The notes: generated by a model not told the origin, from the sequence alone. 64,000 nucleotides of DNA from Clostridium hydrogeniformans DSM 21757 (GCF_000686705.1 NZ_KK366004.1:1-64000); one strand, 5' to 3'; numbered from the stretch's first letter, positions 9,244 through 18,505 are shown. A program made the numbers and translations.

Positions 9244-9771
9244 ATGAAAGTAAGAATAGTTGCTAAAAATATTGATTTGACACAAGGACTTAAGGATGCG
9301 GTGGATAAAAAGCTATCAAAGCTAGATAAATATTTCAACCCTAATGTAAATGCAAATGTAACATTAAGTGTTCAAAAAAGCAGACAAATAGTAGAAGTGA
9401 CAATACCTTTCAATGGTATATTATTAAGAGGTGAGGAAGCCACAGAAGATATGTATGCTTCAATTGATTTGGTAATTGATAAGTTAGAAAGACAAATAAG
9501 AAAACAAAAAACAAAGCTTCAAAGAAGAAATGGCGGAGATTCATTAAGATTCCAATTTATACCTGAGTTTGAGAGTGATAAGGATGAAGAACCACAAATA
9601 GTGAAAACTAAGAGGTTTACAATGAAGCCAATGTCTACAGATGAAGCAATACTTCAAATGGAACTTTTAGGACATAACTTCTTTGTATATGAAAACTCAG
9701 AGGATGGAGAAGTAAATGTAATATATAGAAGAAAAGATGGAAATTATGGTTTAATAGAACCAGAAGTATAA
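9244..9771 (+). CDS. hpf: Long-form ribosome hibernation promoting factor
   Basis: The 175-residue protein is a long HPF. An N-terminal S30AE domain (about 1-100; KVRIVAKNIDLTQGLKDAV at the start, VDKLERQIRKQKTK near its end) binds the decoding site of idle 30S subunits. A linker and a C-terminal dimerisation domain (about 118-175; KRFTMKPMSTDEAILQMEL, LLGHNFFVYEN) join two ribosomes into 100S dimers in stationary phase or stress. The start follows GAGAGGGG with good spacing. It lies downstream of the raiA RNA but behind its terminator, so it needs its own promoter in 9000-9240, where no consensus pair is clear. Confidence 0.96.
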   Translation: MKVRIVAKNIDLTQGLKDAVDKKLSKLDKYFNPNVNANVTLSVQKSRQIVEVTIPFNGILLRGEEATEDMYASIDLVIDKLERQIRKQKTKLQRRNGGDSLRFQFIPEFESDKDEEPQIVKTKRFTMKPMSTDEAILQMELLGHNFFVYENSEDGEVNVIYRRKDGNYGLIEPEV

Positions 9772-9795
9772 GGAAAATATAAATAAGATATAATA

Positions 9796-9834
9796 AAAAG
9801 AGCTGCTTGGAAAAAAGTAGCTCTTTAAGTTTTG
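9796..9834 (+). terminator. Terminator of hpf
   Basis: AAAGAGCTGCTT and AAGTAGCTCTTT pair around a short A-rich loop. The T tract after it is interrupted (AAGTTTTG), so termination may be moderate. Confidence 0.7.
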
Positions 9835-9854
9835 TTATGTATTTATTATATATG

Positions 9855-9884
9855 TTGAAATTATAATAAGTTAAATGGTATAAT
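9855..9884 (+). promoter_or_regulatory. Sigma-A promoter of secA
   Basis: TTGAAA at 9855-9860 and TATAAT at 9879-9884 are 18 bp apart, 40 bases before the secA start codon. Confidence 0.75.
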
Positions 9885-9923
9885 TTATAAATAACATAAC
9901 ATAGAAGTGTGAGGATGAATGTA

Positions 9924-12428
9924 ATGGGAATATTTAATAAAATATTTGGTTCATATAGTGAAAGAGAAGTAAAAAGAATTTTACCTTTAGTAGATAAAAT
10001 AGATTCCTTAGAAGAGTCAATAAAGCAGTTAAGTGATGAAGAATTAAAAGGTAAAACTCTTGAGTTTAAAAATAGACTAAATAATGGTGAGACTTTAGAT
10101 GATGTATTGGCAGAAGCTTTTGCGGTTGTTAGAGAAGCATCAGGTAGAGTTCTTGGAATGAGACATTATAGAGAACAACTTATAGGTGGAGTTGTCCTTC
10201 ACCAAGGAAGAATATCTGAAATGAAGACAGGAGAAGGTAAAACTTTAGTTGCAACTCTTCCTGCTTACTTAAATGCCCTAAGTGAAAAAGGAGTACATAT
10301 AGTTACAGTAAATGACTATCTTGCAAAAAGAGATAAGGAATGGATGGGACAGATATATGAATTCTTAGGACTTAAGACAGGGGTAATAGTTCATGAATTA
10401 AATAATGAAGAGAGAAGAGCAGCTTATAATTCAGATATAACCTACGGAACTAACAATGAGTTTGGATTTGATTACTTAAGAGACAATATGGTTATATATA
10501 AGGAAGAAAGGGTTCAAAGAGACCTTAACTTCTCCATAGTTGACGAAGTTGACTCTATACTTATAGATGAGGCTAGAACTCCTCTTATAATATCAGGTGA
10601 GGGAGATAAGTCTACAGAATTTTATAAGATAGCAGACTTCTTTGTAAAAACTCTTAAAGGAGAAACAGATTATACTGTAGATGAAAAAGCAAAATCTGTT
10701 ATGTTGACAGAAGAAGGTATAAAAAAAGCAGAGAAGTATTTCCACTTAGAAAACTATGCAGATGCTGAAAATATGGAGATACAACACCATGTTACTCAAG
10801 CCTTAAAGGCAAATTATCAAATGAAGATAGATAAGGATTATGTAGTTAAAAGTGGTGAAGTTGTAATAGTTGATGAGTTTACAGGAAGAATAATGGAAGG
10901 TAGAAGATATTCAGATGGTCTTCACCAAGCTATAGAAGCAAAAGAAGGGGTTAAGGTAGAAAAAGAATCTAAGACCCTTGCAACTATAACATTCCAGAAC
11001 TATTTTAGAATGTATAATAAATTATCAGGTATGACAGGTACAGCCCTAACAGAGGAAGTAGAATTTAGAGAAATTTATGGTCTTGATGTTATAGTTGTAC
11101 CAACTCATAGAGCTATAGCAAGAGAAGATCAATCTGATGTTATATACAAAACTGAAAATGGTAAATATAAGGCAATAATTAAAGAAATAGAAGAGTCTTA
11201 TAAGAAAGGGCAACCAGTTCTTGTAGGTACTGTATCTATAGAAAACTCTGAGCTATTATCTGCCATGCTTAAGAAAAAAGGAGTGCCTCATCAGGTCCTA
11301 AATGCTAAGTATCATGAACAAGAAGCGGACATAATATCCCATGCAGGAGAAAAGGGCATGGTGACTATAGCTACTAATATGGCGGGTCGTGGTACTGATA
11401 TAAAGCTTGGAGAAGGTGTAACAGAAGTTGGTGGATTAAAAATAATAGGAACTGAAAGACATGAATCTAGAAGAATAGATAACCAGCTTAGAGGACGTTC
11501 TGGTCGTCAAGGAGATCCAGGAGCATCAAGATTCTATCTATCCCTTGAAGATGATCTAATGAGAATATTTGGATCAGAAAAGCTTCAATCCCTTGTTGAT
11601 AAGCTTGGGCTTGAAGAGGATGAGGCTATAGAAAGTAACATGGTTACAAAAGCTATAGAAAATGCTCAAAAGAAGGTAGAAGGTAATAACTTCGATATAA
11701 GAAAAACCTTACTTGGATATGATGATGTAATGAATAAGCAAAGAGAAATAATATATGCTCAAAGATCTCAAGTTTTATCCGGTGAAAATCTTAAAGAGCA
11801 AATATCTCTTATGATAGAAGAGACAATAGAAGCAGGAGTTAAAACTCATATATCTGGAAGTGAGGATACCTTTACTGAGGAGTTAAAGAATCTTGTAAAC
11901 TATATGGAAGATATATTTGTACCTCATAAAATGGTTAAGGTAGAGGAGCTAGAGAAATTATCTAATGAAGAGATAATAGATAAATATGAAGATATAGCTT
12001 TTGATTTATATGAAGAAAAAGAAAAATCTTTCGGTGAAGAACAAATGAGAGAAATCGAAAGAGTTATACTTCTGAGAATTGTTGATACTAAGTGGATGGA
12101 TCACATAGATAATATGGATCACTTAAAGCAAGGTATAGGTCTTAGAGCTTATAAGCAACAAGATCCAACTCAAGCATATCAGTTTGAAGGAAGTAATATG
12201 TTTGATGAGATGATATTCAACATAAAGGTAGATACTGTTAAGTTCTTAATGCATGTTCAAAGCGAAAGAGCTCCAGAAAGAGAAAGAGTAGTTAAGGAAA
12301 CAGCTACAAACATAGATTCACAAGGTAAGAGAGTTCCTGTTAAAAATGATAATAAGATAGGAAGAAATGATCCATGTACTTGTGGTAGTGGAGTAAAATA
12401 TAAGAACTGTTGTGGACGTGGAGTTTAA
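9924..12428 (+). CDS. secA: Preprotein translocase ATPase SecA
   Basis: SecA is the motor that pushes unfolded preproteins through SecYEG. The protein begins [14 protein letters not shown], typical of clostridial SecA; Walker A is MKTGEGKT (residues 100-107), the DEAD-type box is in [16 protein letters not shown], and GRAGRGT-like motif [13 protein letters not shown] plus [13 protein letters not shown] form the second ATPase lobe. The C-terminal tail has the zinc motif [15 protein letters not shown], used for ribosome or chaperone contacts. The frame opens at a GTG at 9909 with another ATG at 9915, but GAGG at 9911-9914 sets the start at the ATG at 9924, giving 834 residues. It has its own promoter and terminator. 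Confidence 0.98.
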   Translation: MGIFNKIFGSYSEREVKRILPLVDKIDSLEESIKQLSDEELKGKTLEFKNRLNNGETLDDVLAEAFAVVREASGRVLGMRHYREQLIGGVVLHQGRISEMKTGEGKTLVATLPAYLNALSEKGVHIVTVNDYLAKRDKEWMGQIYEFLGLKTGVIVHELNNEERRAAYNSDITYGTNNEFGFDYLRDNMVIYKEERVQRDLNFSIVDEVDSILIDEARTPLIISGEGDKSTEFYKIADFFVKTLKGETDYTVDEKAKSVMLTEEGIKKAEKYFHLENYADAENMEIQHHVTQALKANYQMKIDKDYVVKSGEVVIVDEFTGRIMEGRRYSDGLHQAIEAKEGVKVEKESKTLATITFQNYFRMYNKLSGMTGTALTEEVEFREIYGLDVIVVPTHRAIAREDQSDVIYKTENGKYKAIIKEIEESYKKGQPVLVGTVSIENSELLSAMLKKKGVPHQVLNAKYHEQEADIISHAGEKGMVTIATNMAGRGTDIKLGEGVTEVGGLKIIGTERHESRRIDNQLRGRSGRQGDPGASRFYLSLEDDLMRIFGSEKLQSLVDKLGLEEDEAIESNMVTKAIENAQKKVEGNNFDIRKTLLGYDDVMNKQREIIYAQRSQVLSGENLKEQISLMIEETIEAGVKTHISGSEDTFTEELKNLVNYMEDIFVPHKMVKVEELEKLSNEEIIDKYEDIAFDLYEEKEKSFGEEQMREIERVILLRIVDTKWMDHIDNMDHLKQGIGLRAYKQQDPTQAYQFEGSNMFDEMIFNIKVDTVKFLMHVQSERAPERERVVKETATNIDSQGKRVPVKNDNKIGRNDPCTCGSGVKYKNCCGRGV

Positions 12429-12439
12429 TAGTAAAAATC

Positions 12440-12474
12440 AAGGATTTGCAACAAAAGTTGCAAATCCTTTTTTA
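12440..12474 (+). terminator. Terminator of secA
   Basis: AAGGATTTGCAAC and GTTGCAAATCCTT form a perfect 13-bp stem around AAAA, followed by TTTTA. Confidence 0.92.
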
Positions 12475-12540
12475 TACTATTATTATTAAGTAAGATTAAA
12501 ATATTTTTATGGAACATAATATATAATAGAGGTGATTACA

Positions 12541-13651
12541 GTGATATTAAAACTTCAAGAAGCTTTAAACGAGATTCAGCCATTAAAGGAAAAAATAGAG
12601 GAAATGAGGAACTCTCTTTGACCCAGCTAGTTTAAAGAGGAAAGTTGACGAATTAGATAAGGCCATGGAACAGCCTGGTTTTTGGGATGATATAAAAAAA
12701 GCAGGGGATGTAACTAAGGAATCTAAAAAATTAAAAGATAAATTAAATTTATTTAAGTCCTTAGAAGAGAGGATAGAAGATGTAGAAATACTTGGAGATA
12801 TGGCTATTGAAGAAAACGATGAAGCTTCCATTAGGGAAATTATAAAAGAAATTAATATGCTTAAAAAAGAGGTAGAAAGTTATAGAATAGAAATTCTTCT
12901 TTCAGGTGATTATGATAGAAATAATGCCATATTAAATCTTCATGCAGGAGTTGGGGGTACAGATGCCCAAGATTGGACAGAGATGCTTCTTAGGATGTAT
13001 ACAAGATGGTGTGAGGGAAGAGGATTTAGGCTAGAAACCTTAGATTATTTACCAGGAGATGAAGCTGGTATAAAAGGAGTAACCATAAAGGTAACTGGGG
13101 AATTTGCTTATGGATATCTTAAGGCTGAAAAGGGAATACATAGGTTAGTAAGAATATCTCCCTTTAATGCAAATGGAAAAAGACAAACTTCCTTTGCTTC
13201 AATGGAGGTTCTTCCAGAGCTTACAGAGGATCAGGATATAGAGATAAACCCAGCAGACTTGAAACTTGATACTTTTAGGGCAGGAGGAGCAGGAGGACAG
13301 CATGTTAATAAAACTGAATCTGCTGTTAGAATAACTCATATACCAACAGGTATAGTAGTAGCCTGTCAGAATGAAAGAAGTCAGCATAATAATAGAGATG
13401 TAGCTATGAAAATGCTTAAGGCAAAACTTATAGAACTTAAGGAAAGAGCTCACAAGGAAAAAGTTGAAGATCTTACAGGAGAGCTTAAAGATATAGGATG
13501 GGGAAGTCAAATAAGATCTTATGTATTTCATCCATATTCTTTAGTTAAGGATCATAGAACAAATACTGAAAATAGTAATGTTCAAGGGGTTATGGATGGA
13601 GATATAGACTTATTTATAAATGCTTATCTTAGTAGTGATAATAACACTTAG
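12541..13651 (+). CDS. prfB: Peptide chain release factor 2 (programmed +1 frameshift)
   Basis: RF2 ends translation at UGA and UAA. Reading begins at a GTG (12541) preceded by GAGGTGA; 26 codons run to an in-frame TGA at 12619-12621. Translation must slip +1 on CTT TGA C to enter the long frame, giving about 369 residues, the usual RF2 size. The long frame has SPF (stop-codon recognition, in [10 protein letters not shown]) and the GGQ catalytic loop in [12 protein letters not shown]. The annotation should join both frames; calling only the second frame from the ATG at 12665 would lose the N terminus. The frameshift lets RF2 limit its own synthesis. It is monocistronic, between secA and tex. 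Confidence 0.96.
12606..12622 (+). promoter_or_regulatory. RF2 programmed frameshift site
   Basis: The slippery heptad CTTTGAC (12616-12622) contains the in-frame TGA. A GAGG stimulator (12606-12609) lies six bases before CTT. In the well-studied E. coli site a stronger AGGGGG stands three bases away, so this stimulator looks weaker and more distant. Confidence 0.9.
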
Positions 13652-14023
13652 ATAGTGGTAATATTAAAATAAATTTTTATAAAATAAAGGATTTTAAAAA
13701 ATTAATAGGGAATAGATTATTAAGGGTGCAAATAATGCACCCTTAATTTTGTAAGTTAAAGCATATTAAAAATAGTAGCTAGATACTTACAGAGTTTTAA
13801 AAATGCATAGATATAATATGTTTTTAAAGTTACTAATATAAAAATTATATATATGAAAAAAGGTCTTTAGTTTTTCTATGCCATTTTTAATATAAAAAGT
13901 ATATTTAAATCCTAATATATTGGATATAATTGTAAGTAGATGGTTTTTTATTAGCTGCTCATAGAGAAATTTTACATAGCACTTAATAAAAGAAGAACAT
14001 TTACTTACTAGAAGGAGGAAGTT
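13652..14023. other. Intergenic region prfB-tex
   Basis: About 370 AT-rich bases without a gene. It contains the prfB terminator at 13720-13752 and must contain the tex promoter. No other structure was convincing. Confidence 0.5.
13720..13752 (+). terminator. Terminator of prfB
   Basis: TTAAGGGTGCA and TGCACCCTTAA form a perfect stem around AATAA, followed by TTTTG. It lies about 70 bases after the prfB stop codon. Confidence 0.85.
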
Positions 14024-16183
14024 ATGAACAAAATTTTAGATATTTTATGTAAGGAACTTGAGATTAAAAAGAGCCAAGGAGAAAATGTAATAAAACTTTT
14101 AGATGATGGAAATACAGTACCCTTTATAGCTAGGTATAGAAAAGAGCAAACTGGGGATTTAAGTGATGATATTTTAAGAAAATTTTATGAAAGACTTGTT
14201 TATCTTAGGAATTTAGAAGAGAGAAAATTAGATGTTATAAGGCTTATTGAAGAACAAGGAAAACTTACTGATGACTTAAGATTAAAAATAGAAAATAGTG
14301 AAACCCAATCAGAGGTTGAAGATATATATAGACCCTTCAAACCAAAGAAGAGAACTAGAGCAATAATAGCTGAGGAAAAAGGATTAAAACCATTAGCGGA
14401 ACTTATACTTTCAGGAGAATTTAAGGAAGATGTAAGGGGAGAGGCTGCAAAGTATATAAGTGAAGAGAAAGACGTCAAATCTGAGGAAGATGCTCTTAAG
14501 GGAGCCATGGATATAATAAGTGAAATAATTTCAGATAATGCTGATTTTAGAAAGTGGATAAGAGAATTCTTATGGAAAGAGGGACTTGTTGAAACTAAGG
14601 GAAGTTCAGAGGAAAGAACTCCTTATGAAATGTACTATGAATATAAAGAACCAGTAAGACTTATTCCATCCCATAGAATTCTTGCTATAAATAGGGGAGA
14701 AAAGGAAAAAATATTATCTGTTAAAATAACTTGTAATGAAGATAGAATAATAACTTACCTGAATAATAGAAATTTAAAGGGAAATAAGGAAAGCGACAAA
14801 TTTATAGAAGAAAGTATTAAGGATTCTTTAAAGAGACTAATCTATCCATCTATAGAGAGAGAAATAAGAAGTGAACTTACAGATAAGGGAGAAGAAGGAG
14901 CAATAGATATATTTAAAGCTAACTTAAAGGCTCTACTTATGCAATCTCCAATAAAGGGAAAGGTAGTAATGGGATTTGACCCTGGATTTAGGACAGGATG
15001 TAAGGTAGCCATTTTAGATGATACAGGTAAGTTCTTAGATAAAACTACTGTATTTCCAACAGAACCTAGGAATGATGTAAAGGGAACTATAAGAGTATTA
15101 AAGGATTTTATTAATAAATACAATATAGAAGTCATATCCCTAGGAAATGGAACAGCTAGTAGGGAATCAGAAGAGGTTATATCAAAACTTATAAAAGAGC
15201 TTAAGGAAGAAAATAAGGAGATATACTATGTTATAGTTTCTGAGGCAGGAGCTTCAGTTTACTCTGCATCTGAGCTTGCAGCTAAAGAGTATCCAGACTT
15301 AGATGTTACTGTAAGAGGAGCCATATCAATAGGTAGAAGACTTCAAGATCCTTTGGCAGAGCTTGTAAAAATAGATCCAAAGTCCATAGGAGTTGGTCAA
15401 TATCAGCATGATGTAACTCCGAAAAGATTGGATGAATCCTTAAAGGGTATAGTAGAAGATTGTGTTAACAATGTAGGAGTAGATCTTAATGTAGCAACAC
15501 CATCTCTTTTAAGTTATATTGCAGGAGTCAATAGTACAATAGCTAAAAATATAGTTGAATATAGAGAAGAAAATGGAAAGTTTAAAAGTAGAAAGGAACT
15601 TCTAAAGGTAAAGAGACTTGGAAATAAGGCTTATGAGCAGTGTGCAGGATTTTTAAGAGTCCTTGAAAGTAATGAGACCTTAGATAATACATCTGTTCAT
15701 CCGGAGTCTTATAAGGTAGCTAAGAGTCTTATGGAGAAGCTTTCTTATACTGATGAGGATTTAAGAAATAGAAATATAAAAGATATAGAAGAAAAAGTAA
15801 GTGATCTAGGAATCCAAGCTTTAGCTAAAGAACTTGAGGTAGGAGAACTTACATTAAAAGATATAATAAAGGAACTTAATAAGCCAGGAAGAGATCCAAG
15901 AGAAGATCTTCCAAAGCCTATATTAAAAACAGGAGTTGTAGATATAACCCAGTTAAAACCTGGCATGATTTTAATGGGTACTGTTAGAAATGTATCAGAC
16001 TTTGGTGCTTTTGTAGACATTGGAGTACATCAAGATGGCTTAGTTCATAAAAGCCAAATGGCTGATAGGTTTGTAAAACATCCTTTAGATGTGGTTAAGG
16101 TATCAGATGTAGTAGAAGTTAGGATTTTAGAAGTTGATGAAAAGAGAAAAAGAATTGCTTTATCCATGAAGAAAGAAGGATAA
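14024..16183 (+). CDS. tex: Tex-family RNA-binding transcription accessory protein
   Basis: The 719-residue protein is a full-length Tex. The N-terminal helical region includes VPFIARYRKEQTGDL; a YqgF/RNase H-like domain has GFDPGFRTGCKVA and LGNGTASRESE; a helix-hairpin-helix pair follows (LLSYIAGVNSTIAKNIVEYR, VKRLGNKAYEQCAGFLRV); and a C-terminal S1 domain (about 648-716) begins at GMILMGTVRNVSDFGAFVDI. Tex binds nucleic acid and influences transcription and stress or virulence traits in several bacteria; its precise reaction is not settled. AAGGAGGAAGTT gives an ideal start. The gene is monocistronic. Confidence 0.95.
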   Translation: MNKILDILCKELEIKKSQGENVIKLLDDGNTVPFIARYRKEQTGDLSDDILRKFYERLVYLRNLEERKLDVIRLIEEQGKLTDDLRLKIENSETQSEVEDIYRPFKPKKRTRAIIAEEKGLKPLAELILSGEFKEDVRGEAAKYISEEKDVKSEEDALKGAMDIISEIISDNADFRKWIREFLWKEGLVETKGSSEERTPYEMYYEYKEPVRLIPSHRILAINRGEKEKILSVKITCNEDRIITYLNNRNLKGNKESDKFIEESIKDSLKRLIYPSIEREIRSELTDKGEEGAIDIFKANLKALLMQSPIKGKVVMGFDPGFRTGCKVAILDDTGKFLDKTTVFPTEPRNDVKGTIRVLKDFINKYNIEVISLGNGTASRESEEVISKLIKELKEENKEIYYVIVSEAGASVYSASELAAKEYPDLDVTVRGAISIGRRLQDPLAELVKIDPKSIGVGQYQHDVTPKRLDESLKGIVEDCVNNVGVDLNVATPSLLSYIAGVNSTIAKNIVEYREENGKFKSRKELLKVKRLGNKAYEQCAGFLRVLESNETLDNTSVHPESYKVAKSLMEKLSYTDEDLRNRNIKDIEEKVSDLGIQALAKELEVGELTLKDIIKELNKPGRDPREDLPKPILKTGVVDITQLKPGMILMGTVRNVSDFGAFVDIGVHQDGLVHKSQMADRFVKHPLDVVKVSDVVEVRILEVDEKRKRIALSMKKEG

Positions 16184-16243
16184 GATAAGACTTAAGTCAT
16201 AGATAAAAATCATATATATTCATTAGAAGTGAAGAAATTACAA

Positions 16244-16298
16244 GACTTTCCCTCTTTTATATCTATATTTAATTTTTGGATATTAAGGGGGAAAGTCT
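16244..16298. repeat. Inverted repeat between tex and the FMN riboswitch
   Basis: AGACTTTCCCTCTT (from 16244) and AAGGGGGAAAGTCT (ending 16298) can pair, with one unpaired or mismatched base, around a loop of about 27 bases. There is no T-run on either side, so it is not a standard terminator. It may be the 3' end of the tex transcript. Confidence 0.6.
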
Positions 16299-16334
16299 CT
16301 TCATAAAAATATTCTAAAAATTTATTCAAAGGTA

Positions 16335-16363
16335 TTGTTATTTTTCTAACATCAGTATATAAT
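16335..16363 (+). promoter_or_regulatory. Sigma-A promoter of the FMN riboswitch-ribU unit
   Basis: TTGTTA at 16335-16340 and TATAAT at 16358-16363 are 17 bp apart, 28 bases before the riboswitch. Confidence 0.8.
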
Positions 16364-16388
16364 AAAAGTGAAATATAAAACAAATAGT

Positions 16389-16500
16389 TATCCTTCAGGG
16401 CAGGGCGAAATTCCCTACCGGCGGTAAAGCCCGCGAGCCATTTTGGCATGATTCGGTGAAACTCCGAGGCCGACAGTAAAGTCTGGATGAAAGAAGGAAA
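16389..16500 (+). promoter_or_regulatory. FMN riboswitch (RFN element)
   Basis: The RFN core is present: CAGGGCAGGGCGAAATTCCC, ACCGGCGGTAAAGCCCGCGA and GATTCGGTGAAACTCCGAGG, followed by CCGACAGTAAAGTCTGGATG. P1 is closed by TCCTTC (16391-16396) with GAAGGA (16493-16498). It is followed by a terminator and the riboflavin transporter gene, so high FMN should stop riboflavin uptake. Confidence 0.97.
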
Positions 16501-16515
16501 GATTTTGAATGTTCT

Positions 16516-16546
16516 GCCCTGGTATATTTATATGCCAGGGCTTTTA
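16516..16546 (+). terminator. FMN riboswitch terminator
   Basis: GCCCTGGTATA and TATGCCAGGGC pair and are followed by TTTTAT. It is the expression platform between the aptamer and ribU. Confidence 0.85.
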
Positions 16547-16591
16547 TATTCTAAAATCCATACCCTGAGGAAAAAATAAGGAGGGTGTTTT

Positions 16592-17236
16592 ATGAAAAGA
16601 GAGAGTGGCAAAGGGCTTAAAAACCTAAATACTCTAATCAAAATTTCTTTATTAGGATCAATGGCATTCTTGTTAATGTTATTTGATTTTCCACTACCTA
16701 TTTTTCCTAGTTTTTTAAAAATTGATTTAAGTGATTTACCAGCATTAGTTGGTTCTTTTGCCTTAGGTCCAATTGCAGGGGTTGTAATAGAGCTTTTAAA
16801 AAATATTTTACATGCTGCTATTAAAGGAAGCTCAACAGCCATGGTAGGAGAAATTGCAAACTTTTTTGTAGGTAGTGTCCTTGTATTTACATCAGGGTAT
16901 ATATATAATATGAAAAAAACAAGAAAAAGTGCAGTAACAGGACTAGTAGTTGGAACTATAGTAATGTCTGTTTTAGCAGGAATACTAAACTATGTAATAA
17001 TGATACCATTTTATGCTAAGGCCTTTGGAATGCCAATGGAAGCTATAATAGGGATGGGAACAAAATTAAATTCAAATATAAAGGATTTAACCTCATTAGT
17101 CTTATGGGCTATAATTCCGTTTAATTTACTAAAAGGTTTTGCAGTGTCATTTATAACAGCTGCTATATATAAAAAGATATCTATAGTGCTTCAGGGAGAG
17201 GTAAGTTTTCCAAGGAGTGCAGTAACAAAGAAATAA
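16592..17236 (+). CDS. ribU: Riboflavin ECF transporter substrate-binding subunit
   Basis: RibU is the membrane S component that binds riboflavin and works with the shared ECF A/A'/T module encoded elsewhere. The 214-residue protein has about five to six hydrophobic segments and family motifs such as FPSFLKIDLSDLPALVGSFA, ALGPIAGVVIELLKN and LNYVIMIPFYAK. GGAGGG lies 8 bases before the ATG. The FMN riboswitch directly upstream gives independent support for the substrate. It has its own terminator. Confidence 0.95.
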   Translation: MKRESGKGLKNLNTLIKISLLGSMAFLLMLFDFPLPIFPSFLKIDLSDLPALVGSFALGPIAGVVIELLKNILHAAIKGSSTAMVGEIANFFVGSVLVFTSGYIYNMKKTRKSAVTGLVVGTIVMSVLAGILNYVIMIPFYAKAFGMPMEAIIGMGTKLNSNIKDLTSLVLWAIIPFNLLKGFAVSFITAAIYKKISIVLQGEVSFPRSAVTKK

Positions 17237-17264
17237 GTATTTGTTTATATAAGAGGGAAATAAC

Positions 17265-17310
17265 AAGCTACTAAATTAAGCTTTAAGCTTTTAATTTAGT
17301 AGCTTATTTT
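17265..17310 (+). terminator. Terminator of ribU
   Basis: AAGCTACTAAATTAAGC and GCTTTTAATTTAGTAGCTT form a long stem, followed by ATTTTAT. Confidence 0.85.
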
Positions 17311-17325
17311 ATATATATGAATTTA

Positions 17326-17354
17326 TTGACATTTAAATTAATAAATGGTATATT
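17326..17354 (+). promoter_or_regulatory. Strong sigma-A promoter of the methyltransferase leader
   Basis: A perfect TTGACA (17326-17331) and TATATT (17349-17354) are 17 bp apart. The predicted start near 17361 leaves a leader of about 280 bases before the methyltransferase gene. Confidence 0.85.
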
Positions 17355-17385
17355 ATGCATAAGTTTAAGAGTTGGAGGTATAAGT

Positions 17386-17403
17386 ATGCTAAAACTTATT
17401 TAA
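17386..17403 (+). CDS. Possible five-codon leader peptide
   Basis: A TTGGAGG ribosome site (17372-17378) is correctly spaced before ATG CTA AAA CTT ATT TAA, a peptide of Met-Leu-Lys-Leu-Ile. It starts 25 bases after the predicted transcription start and lies upstream of a terminator-like hairpin. Such tiny leaders regulate some antibiotic-resistance methyltransferases and amino-acid genes by ribosome stalling. Whether this one is translated is not known. Confidence 0.45.
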   Translation: MLKLI

Positions 17404-17458
17404 TTATAGTAAAGTTAAAATTTAAGATTAAATTTACAGCTTGTTTTAAGAAGTTTTT

Positions 17459-17481
17459 GTCTAATATTATTAGGCTTTTTT
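17459..17481 (+). terminator. Attenuator-like hairpin in the methyltransferase leader
   Basis: GTCTAAT and ATTAGGC pair around ATT (with one G-T pair), and six T follow at once. It lies about 55 bases after the leader ORF and 160 bases before the methyltransferase. AAGAAG and CTTCTT on either side could form a competing outer stem. Confidence 0.6.
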
Positions 17482-17644
17482 GCCATGCTTCTTTTAAAGG
17501 CTATTTTTATTAATAAGTTAAGGTCATACTTTGTTTTATATAATTATATAAACTTTTTCTAAAATTTTATAAGGTTGTAAGACAAGTTAAAAGAATCATG
17601 GCATTATCCTCTTTTAAAATCTTATAAAAGGGAGAGATATGATT

Positions 17645-18316
17645 ATGAGTATAGAGAAAATAGATATAGAAGAAATGGGAAATTTTTTTAATTTAAGGGC
17701 AGATGGATATGAGGATCATATGAAAAATACAGTTAAATCCTTTGATAAGTATTATGAACTTATATCCCATCCTATGAAGTATACAAAAGAGAGAATTTCC
17801 ATATTAGATTTAGGATGTGGAACTGGACTTGAAATAGAATATATATTAAAAAAGGCTCCTAATGCAGAAATTACATGCATAGATTTATCTAAGGGTATGC
17901 TTAATATTCTAGAAAAAAAGTACAAGGATAACAAAAATCAAATAAATATAATAAATGAATCCTATTTAGAATATCCTTTCAATAAGTGTAAATATGATTA
18001 TATATTTAGTGTAATGACAATGCATCATTTCTTATATGATGAAAAGCTTAATCTATATAAGAAGATAAAACAATCATTAAAGACTAATGGAATGTATATA
18101 GAGGGTGACTATGTAGTAGATGAGGAGCATGAAGAATTTTGCTTAGAAAGAAGAGAAGCATTGCTTAAAGATATTAAATATGATAAATCTAAGATTTATC
18201 ATATAGATATTCCATTTTCTTTTAAGACTCAAAAAAAGTTATTTAAAGAAGCAGGATTTAATGATTTTAATATGGTTTTTAGTCAAGGAGAGCATCAGAT
18301 TTATACAGTAAAATAA
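17645..18316 (+). CDS. Class I SAM-dependent methyltransferase
   Basis: The protein has a Rossmann-type methyltransferase core: ILDLGCGTGLEIEYIL is motif I (SAM glycine loop), ITCIDLSKGML is the acidic ribose-binding strand, and YDYIFSVMTMHHF is motif IV/V. The substrate cannot be read from sequence; the general form resembles small-molecule methyltransferases (UbiE/COQ5-like) and not the Erm rRNA family. Two starts are possible: ATG 17639 is only about four bases from GGAG, and ATG 17645 is about ten bases away. The second is preferred, giving 223 residues. The long leader with a five-codon ORF and a terminator hairpin suggests regulated expression. CTCTTTT at 17610-17616 could also pair with the ribosome site. 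Confidence 0.85.
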   Translation: MSIEKIDIEEMGNFFNLRADGYEDHMKNTVKSFDKYYELISHPMKYTKERISILDLGCGTGLEIEYILKKAPNAEITCIDLSKGMLNILEKKYKDNKNQINIINESYLEYPFNKCKYDYIFSVMTMHHFLYDEKLNLYKKIKQSLKTNGMYIEGDYVVDEEHEEFCLERREALLKDIKYDKSKIYHIDIPFSFKTQKKLFKEAGFNDFNMVFSQGEHQIYTVK

Positions 18317-18332
18317 CAAGGTGTTTAATAAT

Positions 18333-18362
18333 AAAGCTACTGATTTATATCAGTAGCTTTTA
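18333..18362 (+). terminator. Terminator of the methyltransferase gene
   Basis: AAAGCTACTGAT and ATCAGTAGCTTTT form a perfect stem around a TTAT loop. Confidence 0.88.
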
Positions 18363-18430
18363 TGTATATAATTTCAAATTATAAAATAATATGGTACAAT
18401 TTAAAAAAGATATTACGTTAAAGGTTTTCA

Positions 18431-18505
18431 TTGGTATAACAAGAAACTTGTTTATTACATGATACCAATATTAGAAAGGTAGGTGAAGGTAAGCCTTTTG
18501 GCTTA
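18431..18505 (+). promoter_or_regulatory. Structured leader of the M42 peptidase operon
   Basis: Two hairpin regions lie in the leader. In the first, TTGGTAT (18431-18437) pairs with ATACCAA (18462-18468), with an inner AACAAG-AAA-CTTGTT hairpin. In the second, TAAGCC-TTTT-GGCTTA (18490-18505) stands exactly between the only good Shine-Dalgarno match (AGGTGAAGG, 18481-18489) and the start codon at 18514. A TACAAT at 18395-18400 with a weak TTTCAA 17 bp upstream is a possible promoter. Confidence 0.6.

Noticed and set aside
13199-13531. 110-codon antisense frame within prfB
   Set aside because: It is a shadow of the conserved RF2 coding sequence, without a ribosome site or sensible protein features. 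Other long antisense frames in recD2, tex and cob genes were rejected for the same reason.
16210-16449. 79-codon open frame on the minus strand
   Set aside because: It is antisense to the FMN riboswitch aptamer and its promoter. The encoded residues reflect the conserved aptamer bases, and no ribosome site supports it.
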